DNA of 64,000 nucleotides from Sandaracinobacteroides saxicola (GCF_014117445.1 NZ_CP059851.1:2480001-2544000), one strand, 5' to 3'; numbered from the stretch's first letter, positions 27,714 through 37,349 are shown. Program-made: numbers and translations. The notes: generated from the sequence alone by a model not told the origin.

Positions 27714-29404
27714 CAGCCAAACACATATTCGCCGGGGGCGGGGCCAACGGGCTTGAAGGCCTTGTTGCCGATGGTCTTGGGCGCGGGTTTTTCGGCGCCG
27801 GCGCGGGCCTTCAGCCATTCGATCCAGAGCGGCCACCAGCTGCCGGCGACTTCCTTTGCGGTCTTCAGCCAGGCGTCGGGCGTGGGTGGGGGGAAACCGT
27901 CGGCGCGGTAATATTTGGCTTTCGGATTGCCCGGCGGGTTGAGGATGGCCTGGATGTGGCCGGATTGGGAGAGGATGAACTCGACATTCTTCGAGCCGAA
28001 CAGCTGCGTGGTGCGGTAGCAGGCCTTCCACGGAGTGATATGGTCGGTGACGCCGCCCAGGATGAACAGGTCGCAGGTGACGTTGCGGCCATCGAGCTTG
28101 TGGCCGGCGACGGTGACTTCGCCCTGATGCTCGAACGGCTGGGTTTCGTAGAGGCTGAGATAGTCGCCGTGCAGCGCGCCCGTAAGGTTGGTGGCGTCGT
28201 TGTTCCAGAACAGGATGTCGAACGCCGGCGGATCCTCGCCGTGGAGATAATTGTTGACGACATAGTTCCAGACGAGGTCGTTCGGGCGCAGCCAGGCGAA
28301 GGTGCGGGCGAGCGACGAGCCCTCCAATATGCCTTTTTCCGCCGAGCGCTTGCGGGCGAGCGCCAGGCCATGTTCGCTGACGAGGGCGCCGGCGTCGCTG
28401 TCGTCGTTCTTCGGGTTGAGCACGCAGACCATGAAGGTGGCGCTGTTGACGCGGGTGTCGCCGCGGGCGGCGAGTTTCGACAGGAGCGTGGCGGTGGTGA
28501 TGCCGCCGGAGCAGGCGCCCGACACATTGACCTTGTCGCTGCCGGTGACGGCGCAGACGGTGTCGATCGCCTGGATGATGGCATCGACATAGGTTTCGAG
28601 GCCCCAGTCGCGGTGTTCGATCGTGGGGTTGCGCCAGCTGATCAGGAAGGTCTGCATGCCGTTCATGACCTGGAAGCGCATCATGCTTTTTTCCGGCGTC
28701 AGGTCGTTGATGTAGGCCTTGTTGATCTGCGGCGGGATGATGAGGAGGGGGATTTCGTGCACCTTTTCGGTGGCGGGGTGGTATTGGATCAGCTCCATGA
28801 TCGGCTCGCGCAGGATGACGCTGCCCGGCGTGGTGGCGAGGTTTTCGCCGACCTTGAAGGGCCGCTTGTCCACCTGGGAGACGATGCCGTCATTCTGGGT
28901 CAGGTCGACATAGGCGTTCTGCAGGCCGCGCAGCAGCGATTGCCCGCCGGTTTCCATCGCTTTCTTGATGGCGGAGGGGTTGCCGATCAGGGTGTTGGTG
29001 GGGGCCAGCGAATCGACGATCATGCCGGCGATGAAGCGGACGCGGGTGCGTTCCAGCTCGTCCATCTCGACCGCGTCGAGCCATTGTTTCACGCCGCGTT
29101 CGGCGGCGAGATAATATTGCATCGACCATTTGTAGAGCGGGTTCTGCTGCCAGGCCGGGTCGCCGAAGCGCTTGTCCTTCGCGTCCGGGCGAAGCTCGGA
29201 CTGGTTGGTGAGGATGTTGCCGACTTCGGAGGCGAAATCGGAGGCGACCTTCAGGGTGACGCCGGGCTGGGTCATGGTGGTGCGCAGCATCATGCCGACG
29301 GTGCCGAGGAAATCCTCCCGCGCGAGGCCGACGAGCGGGTTGAGGGCGACGGACGCCTCGCCCTGGAGCTCGACGCCTTTTGCCGAATCCGCCTTTTTCG
29401 CCAT
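27713..29404 (-). CDS. phaC: Class II poly(3-hydroxyalkanoate) synthase
   Basis: A 563-residue PHA polymerase that joins (R)-3-hydroxyacyl-CoA into storage polyester. The lipase-like box is SGACSGGITT with catalytic Cys298; the acid lies in LGGVTDHITPWK and the histidine in SQSGHIQAILNPPGNPK. WLRPNDLVWNYVVNNYL and FDILFWNNDATNL match the Pseudomonas class II (medium-chain-length) enzymes better than the class I alphaproteobacterial type. ATG 29404 is preceded by GGGGGAGAGGA. It is transcribed toward phaZ. The mcl-type pair is noteworthy in this background and could be horizontally acquired. Confidence 0.94.
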   Translation of the reverse strand: MAKKADSAKGVELQGEASVALNPLVGLAREDFLGTVGMMLRTTMTQPGVTLKVASDFASEVGNILTNQSELRPDAKDKRFGDPAWQQNPLYKWSMQYYLAAERGVKQWLDAVEMDELERTRVRFIAGMIVDSLAPTNTLIGNPSAIKKAMETGGQSLLRGLQNAYVDLTQNDGIVSQVDKRPFKVGENLATTPGSVILREPIMELIQYHPATEKVHEIPLLIIPPQINKAYINDLTPEKSMMRFQVMNGMQTFLISWRNPTIEHRDWGLETYVDAIIQAIDTVCAVTGSDKVNVSGACSGGITTATLLSKLAARGDTRVNSATFMVCVLNPKNDDSDAGALVSEHGLALARKRSAEKGILEGSSLARTFAWLRPNDLVWNYVVNNYLHGEDPPAFDILFWNNDATNLTGALHGDYLSLYETQPFEHQGEVTVAGHKLDGRNVTCDLFILGGVTDHITPWKACYRTTQLFGSKNVEFILSQSGHIQAILNPPGNPKAKYYRADGFPPPTPDAWLKTAKEVAGSWWPLWIEWLKARAGAEKPAPKTIGNKAFKPVGPAPGEYVFG

Positions 29405-29512
29405 TCGATCCTCTCCCCCGTTTCTTTGTTGGCGGAGGGCATAGCATGGCGGCTTGCCGACGCCAATCGGCGCGGGGTTGCAACCGACGGCGTCTCGGCT
29501 AGTTGAACGTCC
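29405..29512. promoter_or_regulatory. Divergent promoter region phaC / terC
   Basis: This 108-bp gap separates phaC (minus) from terC (plus), so it must hold both promoters. The phaC Shine-Dalgarno lies at its left edge. No clear sigma-70 elements or operator palindromes were picked out by eye. Confidence 0.35.
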
Positions 29513-30160
29513 ATGGATTTCTCCTTTCTTTCGGACCCCGCGGCCTGGACCGCGCTGGGCAAGGTGGTGTTGATCGACATCGCGCTCGCCGGTGACAATG
29601 CGATCGTGGTGGGGGCGCTGGCGGCGGGGCTGCCGCCGGAGCAGCGCCGAAAGGTGATCCTGATCGGGGTGATCGCTGCGCTGGTGCTGCGGGTGGCGTT
29701 CGCGCTGGTGGTGACGCAGCTGCTGGGCATCGTGGGCCTGCAGCTGGCGGGCGGGCTGCTGCTGCTGTGGGTGGCGTGGAAGATGTACCGCGAGGTGGCG
29801 ACGGGGGCGACGCACGCGCATGCCGAGGATGGGGTCAGCGTGCTGGCGGGTGGCGTGGCGGAAGGGGGGCCGAAGCCGGCGAAGAGTTTCTGGAGCGCGG
29901 CCTGGGCGGTGGCGATCGCTGATGTTTCCATGAGCCTGGACAATGTGCTGGCGGTGGCGGGCGCGGCGCGGGATCATCCGGAGGTGATGGTGTTCGGCCT
30001 GATCCTGTCGATCGCGCTGATGGGTTTGGCGGCGAATGTGATCGCGCGCTATATCGAGAAATATCGCTGGATCGCCTGGGTGGGGGTGGCGGTGATCGTT
30101 TATGTGGCGATCGACATGATCATCAGCGGTGGCGGCGAGGTGGTGCCGCTGCTTGGTTAA
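29513..30160 (+). CDS. TerC/YjbE-family integral membrane protein
   Basis: A 215-residue polytopic protein of the TerC family. Two internal repeats each carry an acidic membrane motif: LIDIALAGDNAIVVGALAAG in the first half and IADVSMSLDNVLAVAGAA in the second, the DN pairs being typical metal-ion ligands. Family members are linked to tellurite resistance and to manganese export into the exported-protein pathway. A hydrophilic loop with HAHAED sits between the halves. It is divergent from phaC; a weak hairpin follows at 30162-30181. Confidence 0.9.
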   Translation: MDFSFLSDPAAWTALGKVVLIDIALAGDNAIVVGALAAGLPPEQRRKVILIGVIAALVLRVAFALVVTQLLGIVGLQLAGGLLLLWVAWKMYREVATGATHAHAEDGVSVLAGGVAEGGPKPAKSFWSAAWAVAIADVSMSLDNVLAVAGAARDHPEVMVFGLILSIALMGLAANVIARYIEKYRWIAWVGVAVIVYVAIDMIISGGGEVVPLLG

Positions 30161-30161
30161 C

Positions 30162-30181
30162 CTGTGGCGGGAAGGCCACAG
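30162..30181. terminator. Weak hairpin after terC
   Basis: CTGTGGC (30162-30168) pairs with GCCACAG (30175-30181) around a 6-base loop, just after the terC stop. There is no T-tract, so termination is only plausible. Confidence 0.4.
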
Positions 30182-30278
30182 ATGTAGCTGATTCGGCAAC
30201 AGGAATCGCCGGGTCCCCTTGTGGGATTCACGGCGCTGTGATGGATTCCCGCCATAACCAGAACAAGCGGGAGGCTTC

Positions 30279-32681
30279 ATGACGATCTTCTTCACCCACC
30301 GGGCGGCGCTGCGCGTTGCCGTTTCGACGCTGGCGCTGTCTGCCGGTGCGCCGCTGCTGGCGCAGGCCGCCGCGGCGGCCGACGAGACGCAGGAGATCAT
30401 CGTTACCGCCACCAAGCGCGCCTCGACGTTGCAGGAGGTGCCCTTCTCGATCAACGCGCTGACCGCGGCCGACCTGCAGCGCAGCGGCGCGAGCACGATC
30501 GAGGATGTGGCGCGCAACGTCGCCGGCCTGACCATCCAGAATTTGGGGCCGGGGCAGAGCCAGGTGTCGGTGCGCGGGGTTTCGGCCGGGCAGATCGTGC
30601 GCGACCAGCCGGGCGTGAAGGAGCAGGTGGGCATCTATCTGGACGAGAGCGCGGTGTCGCTGTCCTTGTTCACGCCCGACCTCGACTTTTATGATCTGAA
30701 CCGGGTGGAGACGCTGCGCGGGCCGCAGGGGACGCTGTTCGGCTCCGGCTCGGTGGGCGGCACGCTGCGCTACATCACCAATGCGCCGACGACGCGCGGG
30801 GTCGAGGGCTCGGTTGAGGGCAATATCAACATGGTGGCGGAGGATGCCATCGGCGGATCGGTGAAGGGCGCGGTCAACGCACCGCTGGGCGATGCCGCCG
30901 CGGTGCGGGCGGTCGGATACTGGACGCGCTATGGCGGGTTCATCGATGCCTATCGGCCGGGCGGCACCATCGACAAGAATGTCAATTCCGGCGAGCGCTA
31001 TGGCGGGCGGCTGGCGGTCCTGCTGCAACCGTCGGAGGCGATCAGCCTGACGCCGCGCATCGTCTATCAGAAGGTGAAGGCGAACGGGTTCAACCGGCAG
31101 GAGGTGTTCAACCTCTATGGCAACCCCTTCACCACGACGCGCCCGGCGATCACCTTCAAGGAGCGCGAGCAGTATCTGCTGCTGCGGGAAGCGTTCGAGG
31201 ACAAGTTCCTGCTGGCCGACCTGAATGCCAGCGTCGACCTGGGGGGCGTGAGCCTGACGTCGGTCAGCAGCTATGTCGATCGGGACATATTGGTGAGCCG
31301 GGATGCGTCGGCGCTGACGGGGTCGGTGACGATCGACCTTGCCTATCAGGCGCCGGCGGCGCTGATCCCATCCAACCTGAACGACAGCACCAAGCTGAAG
31401 CAGTTCACGCAGGAGGTGCGGCTGTCCTCCACCGGCGAGGGCCCGTTCCAGTGGGTGATCGGGGGGTTCTACAGCGACATCAAGCGCGACTACGCGCAAC
31501 GGCTGCCGACGCCCGGCTATGATGTGTTCACCGACATCCGCTTCGGCGCGGGGACATCGGCGGCGGTGGCGAACGGCTTCCCGCTGAATTCGCCCTACAA
31601 CGCTGACATCAACTACAAGTTCAAGCAGAAGGCGGTGTTTGGCGAGGCCACCTACAAGTTCGACAATGGCCTGAAACTGACGGCGGGCGGCCGCTATTAT
31701 GATTTCAACGAGAAGCGGACGTTCAAGTCGGGCGGGATCTTCTCCAACAGCGACAGTTTCACCGATTTCAACGCGCCGAACAACCGCACCAAATCGGACG
31801 GCTTCACGCCACGCTTCATCGCCAGCTATGAGGCGTCGCGCGATTTCTCGATCAACCTGCAGGCGGCCAAGGGGTTCCGCCTGGGCGGCGTAAACGATCC
31901 GCTGAACGCCAATTTGTGCACCGCGCAGGACCGGGCGATCTTCGGCGGCTATCAGCGTTATGACGACGAGACGCTGTGGAACTATGAGGCCAATGTGAAG
32001 GCGCGGGGCAATGGCTTCACCTTCAACGGCGGCGTTTTCTACAATGACATCAAGAACCTCCAGGTGACGCTGGATGCCGGCTCCTGCTCCAGCCGGGTGG
32101 TGTTCAATGTGCCCAAGGCGCATAGCGTGGGGGTGGAGTTCGAGCTCACCGCGTCGCCGATGGAGGGCCTGGACCTGGGGATTTCCGGCACGATCCTGGA
32201 GGCCAAGCTGGATTCGACGGTGGTGGATGGCACCGGCGCGGTCATTGGCGGTATCCGCAAGGGCAACCGGCTGCCGACGGTGCCGAACTTCCAGATCTCG
32301 CTGAATGCCACCTATACCGCGCAGCTGACGGCGAGCACGAAGGGGGTGTTCAATGCTTCGTTCCAGCATGTCGGCAACCGCTATACCCAGCCGAGCGACC
32401 AGGAGAACAACCCGCGCAGCTTCCGTTCCGGGCTGGCGTTCGGCGGGGCGACGGGGACCAATCCGACGGTCGTGGACCTGCTGCTGCCGTCCTACAATCT
32501 CGTCAACCTGAGCGCGACGGCGGAATATGCCGGCGATGTCTCGGCGACGCTCTATGTCACCAACCTGTTCGATACCAACCCGCTGCTGTCCTTCGACCGG
32601 GAGCGGGGCGGGCGCGCGCGGCTGGGCTTCAATGTGGGGCAACCGCGGGTGATCGGGTTGACGGTGCGCAAGAAGTTCTGA
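30279..32681 (+). CDS. TonB-dependent outer-membrane receptor
   Basis: An 800-residue TonB-dependent receptor. A signal peptide (cleaved near residue 29-34) is followed by a TonB box, ETQEIIVTA (about 36-44), a plug domain with VPFSINALTAADLQRSGAST, VSVRGVSAGQ and VETLRGPQGTLFGSGSVGGT, and a beta-barrel ending in the aromatic terminal residue of LTVRKKF. It is of the type common in sphingomonads for uptake of complex organic substrates; the ligand cannot be read. GGGAGG lies 6 bases before ATG 30279. It is not in an obvious operon. A 10-bp hairpin separates it from the convergent qor gene. Confidence 0.95.
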   Translation: MTIFFTHRAALRVAVSTLALSAGAPLLAQAAAAADETQEIIVTATKRASTLQEVPFSINALTAADLQRSGASTIEDVARNVAGLTIQNLGPGQSQVSVRGVSAGQIVRDQPGVKEQVGIYLDESAVSLSLFTPDLDFYDLNRVETLRGPQGTLFGSGSVGGTLRYITNAPTTRGVEGSVEGNINMVAEDAIGGSVKGAVNAPLGDAAAVRAVGYWTRYGGFIDAYRPGGTIDKNVNSGERYGGRLAVLLQPSEAISLTPRIVYQKVKANGFNRQEVFNLYGNPFTTTRPAITFKEREQYLLLREAFEDKFLLADLNASVDLGGVSLTSVSSYVDRDILVSRDASALTGSVTIDLAYQAPAALIPSNLNDSTKLKQFTQEVRLSSTGEGPFQWVIGGFYSDIKRDYAQRLPTPGYDVFTDIRFGAGTSAAVANGFPLNSPYNADINYKFKQKAVFGEATYKFDNGLKLTAGGRYYDFNEKRTFKSGGIFSNSDSFTDFNAPNNRTKSDGFTPRFIASYEASRDFSINLQAAKGFRLGGVNDPLNANLCTAQDRAIFGGYQRYDDETLWNYEANVKARGNGFTFNGGVFYNDIKNLQVTLDAGSCSSRVVFNVPKAHSVGVEFELTASPMEGLDLGISGTILEAKLDSTVVDGTGAVIGGIRKGNRLPTVPNFQISLNATYTAQLTASTKGVFNASFQHVGNRYTQPSDQENNPRSFRSGLAFGGATGTNPTVVDLLLPSYNLVNLSATAEYAGDVSATLYVTNLFDTNPLLSFDRERGGRARLGFNVGQPRVIGLTVRKKF

Positions 32682-32688
32682 TGGTTCG

Positions 32689-32713
32689 GCCCGCCCGGTT
32701 GCGCCGGGCGGGC
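32689..32713. terminator. Bidirectional hairpin terminator
   Basis: GCCCGCCCGG (32689-32698) pairs perfectly with CCGGGCGGGC (32704-32713) around loop TTGCG. It lies between the convergent ends of the TonB receptor and the quinone oxidoreductase. No strong T-run follows. Confidence 0.7.
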
Positions 32714-32718
32714 AGCTC

Positions 32719-33690
32719 TTACGGCAGCAGGATGCTGCTGCCTGTGGTCTTGCGGGCTTCGAGGTCGATGTGCGCCTGGGCGGCGTCGGCCAGCGCATAG
32801 CGCTGGTCGATGCGGACGCTGAGCGCGCCGGTCTTCATCAGGTCGAACACGCGGGCGGCACCGGATTCCAGTTCGGCGCGGGTGGCGTAATAGTCGAACA
32901 GGGTGGGCCGCGTGGTGTAGAGCGAGCCCTTGCGCGCGAGGATGCCGAAATCGACGGCGCCGATCGGGCCGGAGGCGTTGCCGTAGCTGATGTGCAGCCC
33001 GCGGCGGCGCAGGCTGTCGATGCTGCCCTCCCAGGTCGCCTTGCCGACGCCGTCGAACACCACGGCGACGCCCTCGCCGCCGGTCAGCGCGCGGACGGCG
33101 GGGGCGACGGCATCGGTCGAATAGTTGATGACATGGTCGGCACCGGCTTCCTTCGCCAGCGCGATCTTGGCGTCGCTGCCGACGGTGCCGATGACGGTGG
33201 CGCCGACATGCTTCAGCCATTGGCAGAGCAGCAGCCCGACGCCGCCGGCGGCCGCCTGCACCAGCGCGACATCGCCAGGTTGCACACGGGCGCAGCGTTC
33301 GACCAGGAATTCGGTGGTGCAGGCCTTCAGGAAGGCGGCGGCGGCCTGCTCATCGCTGACGCCGTCGGGGATGCGCACCAGGAAGCGTGCCTCGATATTG
33401 CGGTGGGTGGCGTAGCCGGCGGGGCCGCCCCAGCAATAGACGACGCGGTCGCCGACGGCGACGTCGGTGACTCCTTCGCCGATGGCCTCGACAATGCCGG
33501 CAGCCTCCAGCCCCAGCCCGCTGGGCAGCGGCAGGGGGTAGAGGCCGGTGCGGTGGTAGGTGTCGATGAAGTTGACGCCGATGGCGGTGTGGCGAAGCCG
33601 CGCCTCGCCGGGGGCGGGGTCGGGCAGCGACAGGTCGACGAACTGAAGGACTTCCGGCCCGCCGGGCGCGTTGAACCGAATCGCTTTCAT
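32719..33690 (-). CDS. NADPH:quinone oxidoreductase (MDR family)
   Basis: A 323-residue medium-chain dehydrogenase/reductase of the zeta-crystallin/QOR type. It starts MKAIRFNAPGGPEVLQ, has GVNFIDTYHRTGLYPLPLP, and the nucleotide-binding VQAAAGGVGLLLCQW. The catalytic zinc ligands of alcohol dehydrogenases are absent, as expected for QOR. It reduces quinones or reactive enones with NADPH. ATG 33690 begins the conserved N-terminus and is preceded on the minus strand by GGAGAT at suitable distance. It diverges from the GMC oxidoreductase gene across 114 bp. Confidence 0.92.
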   Translation of the reverse strand: MKAIRFNAPGGPEVLQFVDLSLPDPAPGEARLRHTAIGVNFIDTYHRTGLYPLPLPSGLGLEAAGIVEAIGEGVTDVAVGDRVVYCWGGPAGYATHRNIEARFLVRIPDGVSDEQAAAAFLKACTTEFLVERCARVQPGDVALVQAAAGGVGLLLCQWLKHVGATVIGTVGSDAKIALAKEAGADHVINYSTDAVAPAVRALTGGEGVAVVFDGVGKATWEGSIDSLRRRGLHISYGNASGPIGAVDFGILARKGSLYTTRPTLFDYYATRAELESGAARVFDLMKTGALSVRIDQRYALADAAQAHIDLEARKTTGSSILLP

Positions 33691-33804
33691 GACAATCTCC
33701 AACCAGTTGGCACGCCTGTATCGGCGCGTCGCTGCTGCTGCAAATAGGGGTTTTCGTGGGGTCGCCCTGCGGTTAGCGTCCGCCCCGGGGATGGGAGACG
33801 GGCA

Positions 33805-35424
33805 GTGAACGACCCTTATGATTTCGTGGTGGTGGGCGCCGGTTCCGCCGGCTGCGTGATGGCGGCGCGGCTGAGCGAGGATCCGGCGACCCGCGTGGCG
33901 CTGCTGGAAGCGGGCGGCAACGACAACAGCATGCTGATCAACATGCCGGCGGGGATCGCGCAGATCCTGCCGCAGGACAAACCCAGCCCGCTGAACTGGG
34001 GGTATAAGACGGTGCCGCAGCGGCACCTGAACAACCGGCAATTGTGGTGGCCGCGCGGCAAGGCGCTGGGCGGCAGCAGCAGCATCAACGGCATGGTCTA
34101 TATCCGCGGCGCGGCATCGGATTACGACCGCTGGGCGCAGGTCGGGTGCACCGGCTGGGGCTGGGCCGACGTGCGGCCCTGGTTCCTGTCCAGCGAGAAC
34201 AGCGACCGGGCGGGGGACGCGCATCACGGCCAGGACGGCCCGCTGCACACCACCACCCGGATGCTGCCGCATGTGCTGAACGAGGCCTTCCTGAAGGCGG
34301 GTGTGGAGGCGGGTCATGCCCGCACGGACGATTTCAACGGCGCGCAACAGGAGGGTGTGGGGGTTTATGACACCACCACGCACAAGGGGCAGCGCTGGAG
34401 CGCGGCGCGCGCCTATCTGACGGAGGCGGTGCGGCGGCGGCCGAACCTGACCATCATCACCGGGGCGCAGGCGGAGCGGGTGCTGTTCCAGGGCCGGACG
34501 GCGACCGGCGTGCAATACCGTCGTGGCGGCGCGGGCGAGAGCGTGCGGGCGCGGCAGGTGATCCTGTGCGGCGGGGCGATCAACTCGCCGCAACTGCTGC
34601 TGCTGTCCGGCGTGGGCCCGGGTGCACATCTGGCGGACATGGGGATCGGCGTGGTGGCGGATCGCGGCGCGGTGGGGATGAACCTTCAGGATCATCTGGA
34701 CGTGATGGTGCAGTGGCGCTGCACCCAGCCGATCACGCTGAATGGCAACAGCCGGTTCCTGACCAAGATGAGCGCGGCGCTGAAATGGATCCTGCTGAAG
34801 GACGGCAACGCCAGCTATGTGCCGACCGCGACCGGCGCGTTCCTGTCGACGCGGGAGGGGCTGGCGGCGCCGGACATCCAGCTGCATTTCATGCCGGTGA
34901 AGGGCATGGCGCACGGCACCGGCGGGGTGCAGCCGGAGCATGGATACAGCGTGCATGTCTGCCAGCTGCGGCCGGAAAGCCGGGGCAGCATCAGCCTCGC
35001 CAGCCCCGACCCGCTGGCGCATCCGCGCATCGATCCCGATTATCTGAGCGCGCCCGAGGATGTGGCGACGATGCTGAAGGGCATCGAGATGGCGCGCCAT
35101 ATCGGGCGGCAGCCGGCACTGGCGGCCTATAATGGCGGGGAGGCCTGGCCCGGCGACGGGGTGGAGGGCGAGGCGCTGGTGGCGGCGCTCAAGGAGTGGG
35201 CGGAGACCATCTATCACCCCGTTGGCACCTGCCGCATGGGGGCGGATGCCGACGCGGTGTGCACGCCCGACCTGGCGGTGAACGGCGTTGCCGGGCTGCA
35301 GGTGGTCGATGCCTCGATCATGCCCTTCCTGGTCAGCGGCAACACCAATGCGCCGACGATCATGATCGCCGAGAAGACGGCGGCGGCCCTGAAAGGGCGC
35401 ACGAAGCAGGCGCTGGCGGCATGA
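33805..35424 (+). CDS. GMC-family FAD-dependent oxidoreductase
   Basis: A 539-residue glucose-methanol-choline oxidoreductase, of the choline/alcohol dehydrogenase branch. The FAD fold is at 7-16 (FVVVGAGSAG); the GMC signatures WWPRGKALGGSSSINGMVY and ILCGGAINSPQLLLLSGVG are clear; the catalytic His region is IYHPVGTCRMG and the terminal FAD motif is SGNTNAPTIMIAEK. It starts with GTG after GGGAGA. The stop overlaps the ATG of an epoxide hydrolase (ATGA), so the two probably act on one pathway of alcohol or epoxide breakdown. Substrate unknown. Confidence 0.93.
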   Translation: MNDPYDFVVVGAGSAGCVMAARLSEDPATRVALLEAGGNDNSMLINMPAGIAQILPQDKPSPLNWGYKTVPQRHLNNRQLWWPRGKALGGSSSINGMVYIRGAASDYDRWAQVGCTGWGWADVRPWFLSSENSDRAGDAHHGQDGPLHTTTRMLPHVLNEAFLKAGVEAGHARTDDFNGAQQEGVGVYDTTTHKGQRWSAARAYLTEAVRRRPNLTIITGAQAERVLFQGRTATGVQYRRGGAGESVRARQVILCGGAINSPQLLLLSGVGPGAHLADMGIGVVADRGAVGMNLQDHLDVMVQWRCTQPITLNGNSRFLTKMSAALKWILLKDGNASYVPTATGAFLSTREGLAAPDIQLHFMPVKGMAHGTGGVQPEHGYSVHVCQLRPESRGSISLASPDPLAHPRIDPDYLSAPEDVATMLKGIEMARHIGRQPALAAYNGGEAWPGDGVEGEALVAALKEWAETIYHPVGTCRMGADADAVCTPDLAVNGVAGLQVVDASIMPFLVSGNTNAPTIMIAEKTAAALKGRTKQALAA

Positions 35425-36542
35425 CCGCCTTCACCATCCCCGCCAACGAGCTGGAAGTGGCGTGGATCATGGAGCGGGTGCGCGCCTATCGCTTCTTCGA
35501 GGAGCCCGAGGGGGCGGGCTGGGCGCACGGCGCCAACCGCGATTACATGATGCGGCTGCGGCAGCACTGGATGCGCGATTATGACTGGGCCGGGGCGGTC
35601 GCGCACCTGAACCGGCTGCCGCATGTGCGGGTGCCGGTGGGGGAGCTGACGCTGCATGCGGTCCACAAGCGCTCGCCGCGCGCCGACGCGATTCCCCTGC
35701 TGATCGCGCATGGCTGGCCGGGCAGCGTGCTGGAGTTCGACGCGCTCTATGAGCGGCTGACGCACCCCGAGGATCCGGCGGCGCCGGCGTTCCATGTGGT
35801 GGCGCCGTCGCTGCCCGGCTATGCCTGGAGCGACAAGCCGGCGGCGCCGATGGGGCCGCGGGCGATCGCCGGCCTGTATGACGCGCTGATGCCGGCGCTG
35901 GGCTATGAGCGCTACCTCTATCAGGGGGGCGACTGGGGCTGCGTGATCGGCGGCTGGCTGGGGCTGGACAGCGCGCGGCTGATTGGGCTGCATCTGAATG
36001 GCTATGGGCTGCGCAATGCCGACATGAGCCCGCAGAGCGAGGAGGAGCGCGCCTGGCTGGTGAAGGCGCGGGCCATTCGCGCGGCGGAGACCGGCTATCT
36101 GATGCTGCAGGCGACCAAGCCCCAGAGCCTGGGCTTTGCCATGATGGATTCGCCGATGGGCGTGGCGGCCTGGTTCGCCGAGAAATATTGCGCGTGGAGC
36201 GATGTCGAGACGAAGGTGGTGGAGCCGCCCTTTCCCATGGACGTGTTGCTGACGACGATCATGATCTATCTGACGACGCGAAGCTTTCTGTCGGCGAGCT
36301 GGCTGTATCGCGGCATGGTTCTGGAGGGGGGCTATGGCATTCCGCGGGGGCGGCGGATCGAGGTGCCGACGGCAGTGGCGGCCTTCCCGCACGACCTGCT
36401 GGCCTTTCCGCCGCGGACGATGGTGGAGCGGGGGTATCATGTGGCGCGCTGGACGACGATGCCGCGCGGCGGGCATTTCGCCGGGCTGGAGGAGCCGGAG
36501 CTGCTGCTGGGGGATCTACGGGGGTTTGCCGCGGCGCTCTGA
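35421..36542 (+). CDS. Epoxide hydrolase (EHN-type, alpha/beta fold)
   Basis: A 373-residue hydrolase with the N-terminal EHN domain seen in microsomal-type epoxide hydrolases (IPANELEVAWIMERVRAYRF is an atypical version; YDWAGAVAHLNRLPH is typical). The oxyanion loop is HGWPGS (97-102), the nucleophile Asp171 sits in QGGDWGCVIG, and the histidine in PRGGHFAGLEEPE. It opens epoxides to diols. It is translationally coupled to the GMC oxidoreductase upstream. The first 25 or so residues match the family less well than the rest. Confidence 0.88.
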   Translation: MTAFTIPANELEVAWIMERVRAYRFFEEPEGAGWAHGANRDYMMRLRQHWMRDYDWAGAVAHLNRLPHVRVPVGELTLHAVHKRSPRADAIPLLIAHGWPGSVLEFDALYERLTHPEDPAAPAFHVVAPSLPGYAWSDKPAAPMGPRAIAGLYDALMPALGYERYLYQGGDWGCVIGGWLGLDSARLIGLHLNGYGLRNADMSPQSEEERAWLVKARAIRAAETGYLMLQATKPQSLGFAMMDSPMGVAAWFAEKYCAWSDVETKVVEPPFPMDVLLTTIMIYLTTRSFLSASWLYRGMVLEGGYGIPRGRRIEVPTAVAAFPHDLLAFPPRTMVERGYHVARWTTMPRGGHFAGLEEPELLLGDLRGFAAAL

Positions 36543-36605
36543 TGGCTTGCTCCGTGCAAGCTGTCCTGCCATCCATGGCTTGTTTCATCAGTGAAGGGGT
36601 CGTTC

Positions 36606-37220
36606 ATGCTTAAAACATTGTTTCTTGCCACGGTCGCGGTTGCCATGCCCGCGGCGGCCACGGTCTCGGTCACCTTCGATGACCTGATCAACAGCGGGCC
36701 TTTTCTGGTGGTCAGCAATCCCTACACCAGCCCGCAAGGTGTCGTGTTCACCAATGATTCGCCCAATGCCGAAGCGTTGATCGCCTGGGGCAGCAGCGAT
36801 TCGGCCAATGCCGACCCCGGCGGCGCGACGCTGGTGAACAATTACAGCTTCACCTCGACGACGATCAGCGGCCCGAGCCGCTTCACCCTGACGGCGATCG
36901 ATTTCGCCGATCCCTTCGCGGGGGCGGTGGGGGGCGACATCCTGCTGCGCTTCCTGTTCACCGATTCGACCACGGCGGACCTGACGCTCAGCCTGTCGGG
37001 CGATGCCGGGCTGACGCGCTTCACGCTGGGCATCGGCAACCTGTCCGCGGTCACCTACACCCCGCTGACGACGCGCGGACCCTGGGTGCAGGTGGACAAT
37101 GTCGTGCTGGATGACGTGGTGTTCGGCGGCGTGGTGCCGGAGCCGGCGAGCTGGGCGCTGATGATCGCCGGCTTCGGGCTGGTCGGCGCCGCCGCGCGCC
37201 GGCGGGTGGTCGTGGCCTGA
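36606..37220 (+). CDS. PEP-CTERM sorting-domain protein
   Basis: A 204-residue exported protein. The signal peptide is about 1-18 (LKTLFLATVAVAMPAAA). The middle is beta-rich and polar. The C-terminus is a standard PEP-CTERM tripartite tag: VVPEPASWALMIAGFGLVGA, then an Arg-rich end, recognised by the exosortase/EpsH system that sorts proteins linked with exopolysaccharide. ATG 36606 follows AAGGGG; a GTG at 36591 would add MKGSF but is less well placed. No exosortase gene is in the window. Confidence 0.85.
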   Translation: MLKTLFLATVAVAMPAAATVSVTFDDLINSGPFLVVSNPYTSPQGVVFTNDSPNAEALIAWGSSDSANADPGGATLVNNYSFTSTTISGPSRFTLTAIDFADPFAGAVGGDILLRFLFTDSTTADLTLSLSGDAGLTRFTLGIGNLSAVTYTPLTTRGPWVQVDNVVLDDVVFGGVVPEPASWALMIAGFGLVGAAARRRVVVA

Positions 37221-37223
37221 CGC

Positions 37224-37349
37224 TCAGAAACCGCGCCGCAGCCGGCGCTGACGGCGGAGCATCAGGCCGAGCAGGCCGAAGCCGGCGATCATCATGCTCC
37301 AGCTGCTGATGCCGGGCACGCGGGACTGCGGATAGGGCGGGCCGGACAT
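37224..37349 (-). pseudogene. Degenerate PEP-CTERM tail, probable gene remnant
   Basis: Read on the minus strand, 41 codons end with VPGISSWSMMIAGFGLLGLM and an Arg-rich end. This is the transmembrane and basic part of a PEP-CTERM tag, but the PEP motif itself has become PGIS. There is no usable start giving a signal peptide; the frame continues upstream for about 30 codons with no plausible start. Its end meets the end of the intact PEP-CTERM gene three bases away, tail to tail. It is most likely the surviving 3' end of a second gene. Confidence 0.5.
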
